NCBI GenBank assembly: GCA_023387135.1
Contig: JAEWIK010000365.1
Location: forward strand, 1-5,274
DNA: 5,274 nucleotides
Reading direction: 5' to 3'
Source: Actinomycetes bacterium
GTDB taxonomy: Bacteria; Actinomycetota; Actinomycetes; Propionibacteriales; Propionibacteriaceae
Position 1 is the stretch's first letter; each line of letters opens with the position of its first letter. The position numbers were made by a program, and so were the translations under genes. Shown here piece by piece: positions 1 through 4,967 of the stretch. The notes below the pieces were generated by a model. The model did no database searches. It saw nothing but the letters and a program-made list of their open reading frames with translations, and was not told the DNA's origin.

Positions 1-48
1 CCCCCGGAGGCCGTCGGCGGCTTCATCGACGGCGAGGCCGGCGAGTAG
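1..48 (+). CDS. C-terminal tail of an unidentified upstream gene (partial)
   Basis: Frame 1 is open from the window edge to a TAG at 46-48 and encodes the 15-residue tail PPEAVGGFIDGEAGE. The composition (Pro, Gly, acidic) and GC-rich third positions fit the C-terminus of an actinobacterial protein, but 15 residues are too few to name a family. The next gene begins only 9 bases after this stop, in the same frame, so the two could be transcriptionally linked. A promoter-like -10 box overlapping the stop argues that the downstream pair can also be expressed alone. The open frame could be fortuitous. Confidence 0.35.
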   Translation, partial: PPEAVGGFIDGEAGE

Positions 49-51
49 AGT
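22..51 (+). promoter_or_regulatory. Candidate promoter for a leaderless antitoxin-fic transcript
   Basis: TAGAGT at 46-51 fits the actinobacterial -10 pattern TANNNT and lies 6 bases before the antitoxin ATG at 58. Transcription would then start at or next to the A of the start codon. A weak -35 candidate, TTCATC at 22-27, has an 18-base spacer. No good Shine-Dalgarno precedes the ATG, which fits leaderless translation, a common mode in actinobacteria. The -10 box overlaps the upstream stop codon. The -35 element is poor. Confidence 0.35.
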
Positions 52-57
52 CACTGC

Positions 58-240
58 ATGACCGATGCCGAGTCCCGCCGCGCCGTGAAGGTGGTACGGG
101 CGGTCGCCAACGAGCGGCTCGAGGGTCTGGTGGTGTCCGAGGAATCCCAGCGGATCGCCGACAATTACGTGGTCGGAAAGGCGTCGGCCAGCGAGACTGC
201 CGCCAGGATCCGGCGCCGCTACGGAATCGCCGAGCCATGA
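58..240 (+). CDS. VbhA-type antitoxin of a Fic toxin
   Basis: This 60-residue protein resembles VbhA, the small antitoxin that blocks Fic AMP-transferases. VbhA-type antitoxins place an inhibitory helix with motif (S/T)xxxE(G/N) against the Fic ATP pocket, so that the Glu contacts the second Arg of the Fic motif. Here the helix reads ANERLEGL at residues 17-24, giving Glu22-Gly23. The position normally Ser/Thr is Asn18. Residues 27-57 form the second helical part, including the stretch NYVVGKASASETAARI, which matches the usual C-terminal half of the family. Its TGA overlaps the fic ATG (ATGA), so antitoxin and toxin are translationally coupled, antitoxin first as in vbhA-vbhT. The ATG at 58 is chosen because it gives the normal family length and follows a -10 box. 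The assignment rests on motif, size and neighbour. Confidence 0.85.
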   Translation: MTDAESRRAVKVVRAVANERLEGLVVSEESQRIADNYVVGKASASETAARIRRRYGIAEP

Positions 241-836
241 CCGAATCTGCCGATCCGTACTTCGATACCGGGATCGGCGACCTTCGCAACCTGCTGGGAG
301 CACGTTCGACTGAGGAACTGCGCGCGTTGGAGCCGCAGATCGTCTTCGCCAACGAGATTGAACTCGTCGAGGCGGGAATCGCGCGCACGAACGACCTGGA
401 CGAGTTGCGGGCCATTCACGCCCAGCTGTTCAAGGGCGTCTATGACTGGGCCGGCGAGCTTCGCACTGTCGACCTCCGGAAGAACACCGAGGGTGCTGGC
501 TTCTTCGTGATGGTGGGCTACCTCGAAAGGGCCGCGGGCTTCGTGTTCTCCGAACTGCGGCATGAGAACGGCCTGCGCGCCCTGGACAGGGACCGGTTCG
601 TCGATCGGCTGTCCTACTTCTACGACCAACTGAACTACATCCACCCGTTCCGTGAGGGCAACGGCAGAGCCCAGCGGGTCTTCTGGTCGCGGGTCGCCGA
701 CGATGCCGGCTACCAGATCGTGTGGGAGAACGTCGTCGGGGACGAGAACGACCGCGCCTCACGCGCCGCCGCGGAAGCCGATGACAGGACGCTCCTGCTC
801 GCCATGTTCAACCGCATCGTCTCCCCGAACGACTAG
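237..836 (+). CDS. fic: Fic-domain protein adenylyltransferase (toxin)
   Basis: This 199-residue single-domain Fic protein would transfer AMP from ATP onto hydroxyl groups of target proteins in the cytoplasm; known bacterial Fic toxins of this kind modify DNA gyrase and topoisomerase IV. The catalytic motif HPFREGNGRAQR lies at residues 136-147. His136 is the general base, Glu140 the metal-binding acidic residue, Gly141-Asn142-Gly143-Arg144 the phosphate-binding turn, and Arg147 the arginine that an antitoxin Glu would contact. Upstream, HAQLFKGVYDWAGELRTVDL (61-80) is the canonical entry to the target-binding flap, followed by residues 81-95. The N-terminus (DPYFDTGIGDLRNLLG, 6-21) is the usual Fic/DOC opening. 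No inhibitory (S/T)xxxE(G/N) helix is obvious inside the protein, so control should come from the preceding antitoxin (class I Fic). The motif looks intact and the length is normal, so the enzyme is probably active. The cellular target cannot be read from the sequence. Confidence 0.95.
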   Translation: MTESADPYFDTGIGDLRNLLGARSTEELRALEPQIVFANEIELVEAGIARTNDLDELRAIHAQLFKGVYDWAGELRTVDLRKNTEGAGFFVMVGYLERAAGFVFSELRHENGLRALDRDRFVDRLSYFYDQLNYIHPFREGNGRAQRVFWSRVADDAGYQIVWENVVGDENDRASRAAAEADDRTLLLAMFNRIVSPND

Positions 837-840
837 GCTC

Positions 841-902
841 CGCTCGCAGTCAGGCGGCGCCCCAACGAGCGCGGTGGGAGCCGGTTCGTGGTCCCGCGCT
901 CG
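841..902. terminator. Convergent-gene hairpin region, candidate bidirectional terminator
   Basis: The 72-base gap between fic and the convergent epoxide hydrolase contains a perfect 9-bp inverted repeat, CGAGCGCGG at 866-874 with CCGCGCTCG at 894-902, around a 19-base loop. CGCTCG at 841-846 can pair instead with CGAGCG at 866-871, also across 19 bases, so the two hairpins exclude each other. There is no T-run on either strand. Actinobacterial terminators often lack one, and the location between convergent stops fits termination for both genes. The long loop makes this only a moderate candidate. Confidence 0.45.
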
Positions 903-908
903 GCGCAG

Positions 909-2012
909 CTAGACGTGTGGTTGGCTGCGGAGGGCGGCGCGGATGCCGCGCACGTAGTCGGCCGGGCGCTCCCAGGCAGCGAAGTGGCCCCCGGCGCTGA
1001 ACTCCTCCCAGCCCTGGACGTTGAAGAAGCGCTCCGCGAACTCGCGCGGCGCGTTCACCAGGTCGTGCGGGAACACCGTGAAGAACGCCGGTGCCGAGAC
1101 CCGAGCCCAGGGCTTGCTCCCGCCTTCCGCGTAGGGAGTGAAGGACGTGCCGATGCTGTCGGTGACCCAGTAGGCGGTGATCCAGGTCAGCAACTCGTCG
1201 CGACCGAACACCGACTCGACGTCCCCGCCGCAGTCGGTCCACGACCGCAGCTTCTCCAGGATCCAGGCCGCCAGGCCGGCGGGGGAGTCGCCGAGGGCGG
1301 CGGCGATCGTCTGCGGCTTGGTCGACTGTTCGTGCATGTAGCCGCCCTCGGCGGCCTGCCACCGCCGTCCGTAGGCGACGTACTCCTTCTCGGCGTCGGA
1401 CAGGTCGGTGGGCGGATCGACGAGGAAGTGGTACTGCGACACGTCGGTGAGGTGCAGTGCCACGACCCGTTCCGGGTGGGCTGCGGCGAGCGCCTCGGCG
1501 ACGTCGCACCCCACGTCGCCCGCCGACACGACGTAGCTGTCGTACCCGAGGTCGGCGATCGCGTCGGCCACGGCGTCGGCAAGGTCGTTCGAGGAGAGGC
1601 CGCCTTCGTCTATCGGCAGGGCGAAAGGAAAGCCCGGCAGGGCGGGGACTATCACGTTGACGTCGGTCAGCAGCGGAAGCACGCGTTCGAAGCGCAGGAC
1701 CGAGTCGGGCCAGCCATGGAGGAGCACGACGGTGTCGGCGTCCGGCCGCTCGGCCCTCTGGTGGATCAGGCGGACTCTCCGGTGCCGCCCCGCCTCCACC
1801 CACGGCCACGAGCGAATCCGTGCCTCGTGACGTGTCCAGTCGTAGTCCGTCGCCCAGGAGGCGACGAGATCGGCCAGATAGTCAGGGTCGACGCCGCGCT
1901 GCCACGCGGGAGCCTGCGCGACCGGGACGCGGCGGGATCTCAGCAGGCGGTCCCGCAGATCCTGCAGCACCGACGCAGGGACGACGGGTGGTGGCGAGTC
2001 GTGCGCTGGCAT
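909..2012 (-). CDS. Microsomal-type epoxide hydrolase (alpha/beta hydrolase with EHN domain)
   Basis: This 367-residue protein would hydrolyse epoxides to vicinal diols through a covalent ester intermediate. An EHN-type N-terminal segment occupies roughly residues 12-85. The oxyanion-hole motif HGWP is at 99-102. The nucleophile elbow is SAGDVGCD (163-170) with Asp166; the family usually has GGDWG, so Val replaces Trp after the nucleophile. The lid carries GYMHEQSTKPQT (224-235) and DSPAGLAAWILEKL (242-255), hallmark stretches of the microsomal epoxide hydrolase group. Tyr225 and Tyr294 match the two proton-donating lid tyrosines by position. The charge-relay acid is Asp317 (FPHDL) and the base His343 in GGHFAAWE. 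No signal peptide or membrane anchor is visible, unlike the mammalian microsomal enzyme. The ATG at 2012 follows GAGGAGG (2022-2016) at a short 3-base spacing. A 49-base gap separates it from tetR on the same strand, suggesting one operon. The natural substrate is unknown; it could be xenobiotic or a metabolic intermediate. Confidence 0.9.
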   Translation of the reverse strand: MPAHDSPPPVVPASVLQDLRDRLLRSRRVPVAQAPAWQRGVDPDYLADLVASWATDYDWTRHEARIRSWPWVEAGRHRRVRLIHQRAERPDADTVVLLHGWPDSVLRFERVLPLLTDVNVIVPALPGFPFALPIDEGGLSSNDLADAVADAIADLGYDSYVVSAGDVGCDVAEALAAAHPERVVALHLTDVSQYHFLVDPPTDLSDAEKEYVAYGRRWQAAEGGYMHEQSTKPQTIAAALGDSPAGLAAWILEKLRSWTDCGGDVESVFGRDELLTWITAYWVTDSIGTSFTPYAEGGSKPWARVSAPAFFTVFPHDLVNAPREFAERFFNVQGWEEFSAGGHFAAWERPADYVRGIRAALRSQPHV

Positions 2013-2061
2013 GGGCCTCCTCGACAGGGGGTGCGGACGCCGATGGCGGGATCAGGAAACC

Positions 2062-2697
2062 CTAATCCCCTCGGCGGGCCGACGACGAGCCTCGGTCGCC
2101 CGTTCGGGTGGTCGCGTTCGGCAGGAGGAGGCCGTCCAGGAGGACGTCGGTCATCGGGGGAGTCTGGTCGCTGCTGTCCCCGGCGTGGGTGTCGGCGAGC
2201 CTGCTGAGAGCGCCGATGAGGTCCTCCGCGCGGACGTCGCCGCGGATGGTGCCTGCTTGTGCCCCGGCGTCGAGAATGCGCTGGACCTTCGGCACGAGGA
2301 CGCCGAGGAACTGTCCCGGGAGGGGTTGATACGCAGGATCGCCGGAGTGCAGGGCGCTGGCGAAGCCTCGCTTGGTCGCGACGAAACGGGCCAGCGCGCC
2401 GGACCACAGCCGCAGGGCTTCCGCCGGCGGGTACTCGGCCGCCAAGCGGTCGGCCTCGGCCGCCGTGGCGTCGAGTTCCCTGCGGAAGACGGCGATGATG
2501 AGGTCCGAGCGCAGCGGGTAGTTGCGGTAGACGGTGCCCACGCCGACCCCTGCGCGCGCGGCTATGTCGCGCATCGGCGCGTCGACCCCATGTTCGGCGA
2601 AGGCGGCCTTCGCGGCGTCGAGCACCGCTTCGGAGTTGCGGATCGCGTCGGCGCGCCGCCGGCGAGGCGAGGCGTCAGCCTTTTCGTCACTGCTCAT
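2062..2697 (-). CDS. TetR-family transcriptional repressor
   Basis: This 211-residue regulator has a TetR N-terminal DNA-binding domain at residues 21-67. The helix-turn-helix is MRDIAARAGVGVGTVYRNYP (42-61), with the family signature AGVGVGTVYRNYPLRSDLI around the recognition helix. It is preceded by a basic arm (PRRRRADAIR, 11-20). Residues 75-190 are the helical ligand-binding domain, with WSGALARFVATKRGF (98-112) typical of the TetR_C group found in many actinobacterial repressors. The tail (194-211) is rich in Arg, Ser, Gly and Asp and is probably disordered. I chose the ATG at 2697. The upstream in-frame GTG at 2730 would add 11 residues unlike the family and lies inside the candidate operator, upstream of the expected transcription start. 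It is divergent from the aldo/keto reductase and lies upstream of the epoxide hydrolase, so it probably controls both and itself. The ligand cannot be inferred. Confidence 0.92.
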   Translation of the reverse strand: MSSDEKADASPRRRRADAIRNSEAVLDAAKAAFAEHGVDAPMRDIAARAGVGVGTVYRNYPLRSDLIIAVFRRELDATAAEADRLAAEYPPAEALRLWSGALARFVATKRGFASALHSGDPAYQPLPGQFLGVLVPKVQRILDAGAQAGTIRGDVRAEDLIGALSRLADTHAGDSSDQTPPMTDVLLDGLLLPNATTRTGDRGSSSARRGD

Positions 2698-2706
2698 GGG
2701 CAACTC

Positions 2707-2736
2707 TCGACAAACGGAACACTGTTCCACTAAAGT
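2707..2736 (+). promoter_or_regulatory. Promoter of the aldo/keto reductase gene
   Basis: TCGACA at 2707-2712 differs from the -35 consensus TTGACA by one base. It is followed after 18 bases by TAAAGT at 2731-2736, which fits a TANNNT -10 box. The expected transcription start is near 2742-2744, giving a leader of about 65 bases. A palindromic operator occupies the spacer and a second covers the start point, the arrangement expected of a repressed promoter. The -35 overlaps the untranslated leader of the divergent regulator gene. Confidence 0.55.
2716..2728. promoter_or_regulatory. TetR operator candidate 1
   Basis: GGAACACTGTTCC is a perfect inverted repeat (arms GGAACA and TGTTCC, single central base C2722). 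It lies entirely between the -35 and -10 boxes of the reductase promoter. Its core has the form GGA-N7-TCC, identical in layout to operator 2. TetR dimers bind such short palindromes and commonly regulate the divergent promoter beside their own gene. Confidence 0.6.
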
Positions 2737-2737
2737 A
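2732..2737 (-). promoter_or_regulatory. Possible -10 box for the tetR-epoxide hydrolase operon
   Basis: Read on the minus strand, 2737-2732 is TACTTT, a TANNNT match that overlaps the reductase -10 on the other strand. It predicts a start near 2725 and a leader of about 28 bases before the ATG at 2697, supporting that start over the GTG at 2730. No convincing -35 is seen at the right distance, so the assignment is weak. Confidence 0.3.
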
Positions 2738-2755
2738 GCGGACGGACGTTCCGCT
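2737..2755. promoter_or_regulatory. TetR operator candidate 2
   Basis: AGCGGACGGACGTTCCGCT has perfect 6-bp arms (AGCGGA and TCCGCT) around seven bases, so its core is again GGA-N7-TCC. It abuts the -10 box and covers the expected transcription start of the reductase gene. Its centre (2746) is 24 bp from that of operator 1 (2722). Arms of the AGCGGA/TCCGCT type are familiar from actinobacterial TetR sites; that is recalled family knowledge, not a search result. Confidence 0.6.
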
Positions 2756-2807
2756 TAGGTGGAGCATACAGCGTCCCCCGTCCCACCTCCAGACGATTGA
2801 GGTTCCC

Positions 2808-3827
2808 ATGCACTACCGTCCACTCGGCCGCACCGGCATCCAGGTCTCTCCCTTCGCGCTCGGCGCGATGATGTTCAGCTCGTTCGGCACCAGCGACCAA
2901 GGCGAGGTGAACGCCATGGTCGGCCGGGCACTCGACGCCGGCATCAACTTCATCGATACCGCCGACGCGTACGACGGCTCGGAGGAGATCCTCGGCCGCG
3001 CACTGAAGGGCAGGCGCGATGAGGTGGTGCTCGCTTCCAAGTTCGCCCGGCCGATCGGTGACGATCCCAACCACCGCGGAGGCTCACGACGCTGGATCAT
3101 GACGACTGTCGAGAACTCCCTGCGCCGCCTGCAGACTGATCACCTCGACCTGTACCAGATGCACCGTCCCGATCCGGACACCGACATCGAGGAGACCCTG
3201 TCGGCCCTCACCGACCTGGTCCGCAGCGGCAAGGTCCGCGTCATCGGGTCGTCAGACATGCCGGCTTCCGAGATCGTCGAGGCGCAGTGGGCCGCCGAAC
3301 GGCGAGGGTTCGAGAGGTTCCGCACCGAACAGCCGCACTACTCCCTGCTCGACAGGACCGTCGAGCGGGAGGTGCTGCCCGTCGCCCAGCGCTACGGCAT
3401 GGGCACCGTGATCTGGAGCCCGCTCGCCAGCGGCATGCTCACCGGACGGGTGCGACGCGGGCAGGAGACCGACCTGCGCCGCACCAGGCTCTTCCAGGCC
3501 CTGCGCGACGAGCGTCGCATCGACGCCGTCGAGCAGTTCGTGCCGCTCGCGGCCGAGGCGGGCCTGTCGCTGACCCACCTGGCGCTCGCCTTCGTGATAG
3601 CCCACCCCGGCGTGACCGCCGCGCTGCTGGGGCCGCGCACCATGGAGCAACTGGACGATCTGCTCGCGGCGAGCCAGGTGGTTCTCTCCGACGACCTGCT
3701 GGACAGGATCGACGAGATAGTCCCGCCGGGCACCGGCGTGGGCCGCATGGACCAGGAGTACAACACCCCCGCCATCGGATCGGCGGAGTTGCGTCGCCGC
3801 CCCGTCCGAGAGCGCGCGGCTCGGTAG
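2808..3827 (+). CDS. Aldo/keto reductase
   Basis: This 339-residue soluble enzyme would reduce aldehydes or ketones to alcohols with NADPH. The AKR catalytic tetrad is complete: Asp50 (NFIDTADAY), Tyr55, Lys78 (VLASKF) and His119 (LYQMHRPDPDTDIEETL). The N-terminal strand YRPLGRTGIQVSPFALGAM (3-21), the GKVRVIGSSD segment (141-150), the EQPHYSLLDR segment (174-183) and the cofactor-binding stretches SPLASGMLTGR (204-214) and LLGPRTMEQLDD (273-284) all sit at their usual positions in the (beta/alpha)8 barrel. The best fit is the large, substrate-promiscuous bacterial group related to YajO/Tas-like and AKR11/AKR12-type proteins; the exact subfamily is uncertain. The ATG at 2808 follows GAGG (2799-2802) at a 5-base spacing. 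The gene is divergent from tetR and carries the double operator in its promoter, so it is probably induced when TetR is released. The last 15 or so residues are Arg-rich and variable. The substrate is unknown. Confidence 0.95.
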   Translation: MHYRPLGRTGIQVSPFALGAMMFSSFGTSDQGEVNAMVGRALDAGINFIDTADAYDGSEEILGRALKGRRDEVVLASKFARPIGDDPNHRGGSRRWIMTTVENSLRRLQTDHLDLYQMHRPDPDTDIEETLSALTDLVRSGKVRVIGSSDMPASEIVEAQWAAERRGFERFRTEQPHYSLLDRTVEREVLPVAQRYGMGTVIWSPLASGMLTGRVRRGQETDLRRTRLFQALRDERRIDAVEQFVPLAAEAGLSLTHLALAFVIAHPGVTAALLGPRTMEQLDDLLAASQVVLSDDLLDRIDEIVPPGTGVGRMDQEYNTPAIGSAELRRRPVRERAAR

Positions 3828-3925
3828 AAGCGGCCCAGAGCGGCGAAGCCGAGCTTGCGGGACAGCGGGAACACTCCGGATGAGGTGCAGGCGTGTTTGG
3901 GCTGCCCTCTCCCCGTCAGTTGACC

Positions 3926-3942
3926 GACAGCAATGCGCTGTC
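3926..3942. terminator. Stem-loop, weak terminator candidate
   Basis: GACAGC (3926-3931) and GCTGTC (3937-3942) form a perfect 6-bp stem around a 5-base loop, 99 bases after the reductase stop. No T-run follows, so a terminator role is only positional inference. Confidence 0.25.
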
Positions 3943-4144
3943 TGCACTCCCTGAAGGCCAAGCTCGCCGGTCCGCGTGCAGGGCGCCACCTGCCAGAGGG
4001 TCACCCGATTGCGGTGGCATCACTGCGGCCCGCAGCTGCTCTGCTAGCTTGAGGTACCGTGACCCGCCCTTCAGGCGCCTGCCGGCTTGGCCTGCACCAG
4101 GTGAGCAGTTGTGCCATCTGGCCTTCGGCGTGTTAAGTCATGGC

Positions 4145-4150
4145 TACACT
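4145..4150 (+). promoter_or_regulatory. Possible -10 box for the toxin-antitoxin operon
   Basis: TACACT fits TANNNT and would start transcription near 4157, about 67 bases before the GTG at 4224. If this is the promoter, the ATG at 4140 is upstream of the message and cannot be the start. The imperfect palindrome AGTCATGGCT (4136-4145) touches the box and could be an autoregulatory site for the XRE antitoxin. No good -35 is visible. TAGCTT at 4045-4050 is an alternative promoter element that would include the ATG. Confidence 0.25.
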
Positions 4151-4223
4151 GGGCAGCGAAGGTCGGTCTCGGTCCCGTCGTCGGGCGCGAGAGTCCTTGC
4201 TGAAGGCAGGTGAGAAGGCATCC

Positions 4224-4556
4224 GTGGTTGCAGTGATCCTCCCGGACGGCAGTTGCCCCGCGGAAGAGTTCTTGGAGGAGGTCCGGATCGCGCAGTTCGA
4301 CTCTCGGATCGAAGCCTACTGTGCGATGGGATCGCTTCGAACACCGATATTCATGAATAAGGCAAGCAGTGACAAAGAGAAGCCGACGGTGTGGGAGATA
4401 AAGGCCGACAAGGGCCCTGGGTATAGGCTCTACGGTGTTCGACTGGACCGCAGGTTCGTCGCAACGCACGGTGGCCGCAAGAGGAAGTCAGCGGGCCTGA
4501 AGCAAGAAGTTGAAAGGGCGCGAGCCATCTACAGAGAATGGCAGGAGCAGCAATGA
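4224..4556 (+). CDS. HigB/Gp49-type (RelE superfamily) toxin
   Basis: This small basic protein (110 residues from GTG 4224) resembles the Gp49-like/HigB toxins, RelE-fold ribonucleases that usually cleave mRNA on the ribosome. The visible pattern is a first strand VVAVILPDGS (1-10), a helix with CPAEEFLEEV (11-20), a strand pair VWEIKADKGPGYRLYGVRLD (56-75) matching the family's 'W-E-x-(K/R)...G-x-R-(L/V)-(L/Y)' core, then FVATHGGRKRK (78-88) and a closing helix GLKQEVERARAIYREWQ (91-107). Candidate catalytic or RNA-binding residues are Lys60, Arg68, Arg76-Arg77 and the Arg/Lys cluster at 85-88. I prefer GTG 4224 because GAGAAGG (4212-4218) precedes it by 5 bases and it gives the normal length. 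ATG 4140 would add 28 residues of low-complexity Arg/Ser sequence and lacks a Shine-Dalgarno. The stop overlaps the antitoxin ATG. Base composition is less GC-rich than in the enzyme genes, suggesting acquisition. Confidence 0.78.
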   Translation: MVAVILPDGSCPAEEFLEEVRIAQFDSRIEAYCAMGSLRTPIFMNKASSDKEKPTVWEIKADKGPGYRLYGVRLDRRFVATHGGRKRKSAGLKQEVERARAIYREWQEQQ

Positions 4557-4963
4557 ACGGTGATTGGCGGAATTCGCCAGAGGTTCAGCGCGAGATCGCT
4601 GAAGATCGTCTCTTCGTCGATGTGGTGGAACACATCACGCGAGCCATGGAGCTTCGCGGCGTTGCTCGGTCCGAACTGGCGAACATGTGCGGCGTGAGCA
4701 GGTCGGAGATGTCTCAACGGCTTAGCGGTTCGAGAAACCTGACGTTGAAGGTCGTAGCTGGCACACTCCACGAGCTTGGGTTCGGTCTCGAGGTAGGTCT
4801 GGTCGATCGCCAGAACAAGAACCGCGTTGAGCGCCTCCGGGACTACGAAGGCGAGTGGGAGTTCGAGCATCGTGGGAACGTGATCGACCTGGACGGCTAC
4901 AGGACCTGGTCCGAGAGCGTTGGGGTTTCCGACGAGCGACCCCGCGTTCGCGTGTGGGGGTGA
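4553..4963 (+). CDS. HigA-type XRE-family antitoxin
   Basis: This 136-residue protein carries an XRE (Cro/CI-type) helix-turn-helix at about residues 32-81: SELANMCGVSRSEMSQRLSG (40-59) supplies the two HTH helices, followed by NLTLKVVAGTLHELGFGLEV (62-81). It should neutralise the preceding toxin and repress the operon. The ATG at 4553 is chosen because it overlaps the toxin TGA (ATGA) and follows AGGAG (4543-4547) by 5 bases; an ATG at 4538 is possible but lacks that spacing. The toxin-first order is that of higBA. Residues 82-136 extend beyond the DNA-binding domain, are highly charged, and contain Trp102, Trp119 and Trp135 in a short, probably flexible tail. In chaperone-dependent HigA antitoxins such a tail is the chaperone-addiction segment; here that is inference. 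The next gene starts 4 bases after the stop, so all three are probably cotranscribed. Confidence 0.82.
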   Translation: MNGDWRNSPEVQREIAEDRLFVDVVEHITRAMELRGVARSELANMCGVSRSEMSQRLSGSRNLTLKVVAGTLHELGFGLEVGLVDRQNKNRVERLRDYEGEWEFEHRGNVIDLDGYRTWSESVGVSDERPRVRVWG

Positions 4964-4967
4964 CGCG

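Larger units (their letters stand above)
3828..4223. other. Intergenic stretch without a convincing gene
   Basis: About 400 bases between the reductase stop and the preferred toxin start. Reading frames here lack family resemblance and a ribosome binding site. Small structures are visible. CGGC-GAA-GCCG at 3841-3851 and GACAGC-N5-GCTGTC at 3926-3942 could help end reductase transcription. CAGGCGCCTG at 4072-4081 is a perfect 10-bp palindrome. Promoter-like TANNNT boxes occur at 4045-4050 (TAGCTT, with a weak CTGCGG 16 bases upstream) and 4145-4150 (TACACT). Base composition becomes less GC-rich from about 4140 onward, so this may be the edge of an acquired segment. I see no tRNA, integrase or direct repeat marking a junction. 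Confidence 0.5.

Noticed and set aside
888..2207. Long plus-strand open frame of over 400 codons opposite the epoxide hydrolase
   Set aside because: It is antisense to a clearly recognisable enzyme. Its translation is low-complexity in Arg, Gly and Val with no motif; long antisense frames are expected at high GC.
2698..2730. GTG start at 2730 adding 11 residues to TetR
   Set aside because: The added residues include two cysteines and do not resemble TetR N-termini. The codon lies beside the operator and upstream of the likely transcription start.
3252..4004. Minus-strand frames opposite the aldo/keto reductase, including a piece reading GVFPLSRKLGFAALGRFYRA
   Set aside because: The short stretch at 3817-3885 looks protein-like for about 20 residues, but the frame lies mostly antisense to the reductase, has no plausible start or binding site, and matches no family I recognise.
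4072..4081. CAGGCGCCTG palindrome as a regulator binding site
   Set aside because: A 10-bp GC-rich palindrome is easily expected by chance here, and it is not placed against a convincing promoter.
3893..4213. A 106-codon plus-strand frame in the gap before the toxin
   Set aside because: No ribosome binding site, no recognisable motif, and a composition unlike a coding region; it also overlaps the candidate toxin promoters.
3828..4223. tRNA, attachment site or insertion-sequence end near the composition change
   Set aside because: I searched by eye for a cloverleaf, a CCA-type 3' end, transposase fragments, terminal inverted repeats or direct repeats and found none.
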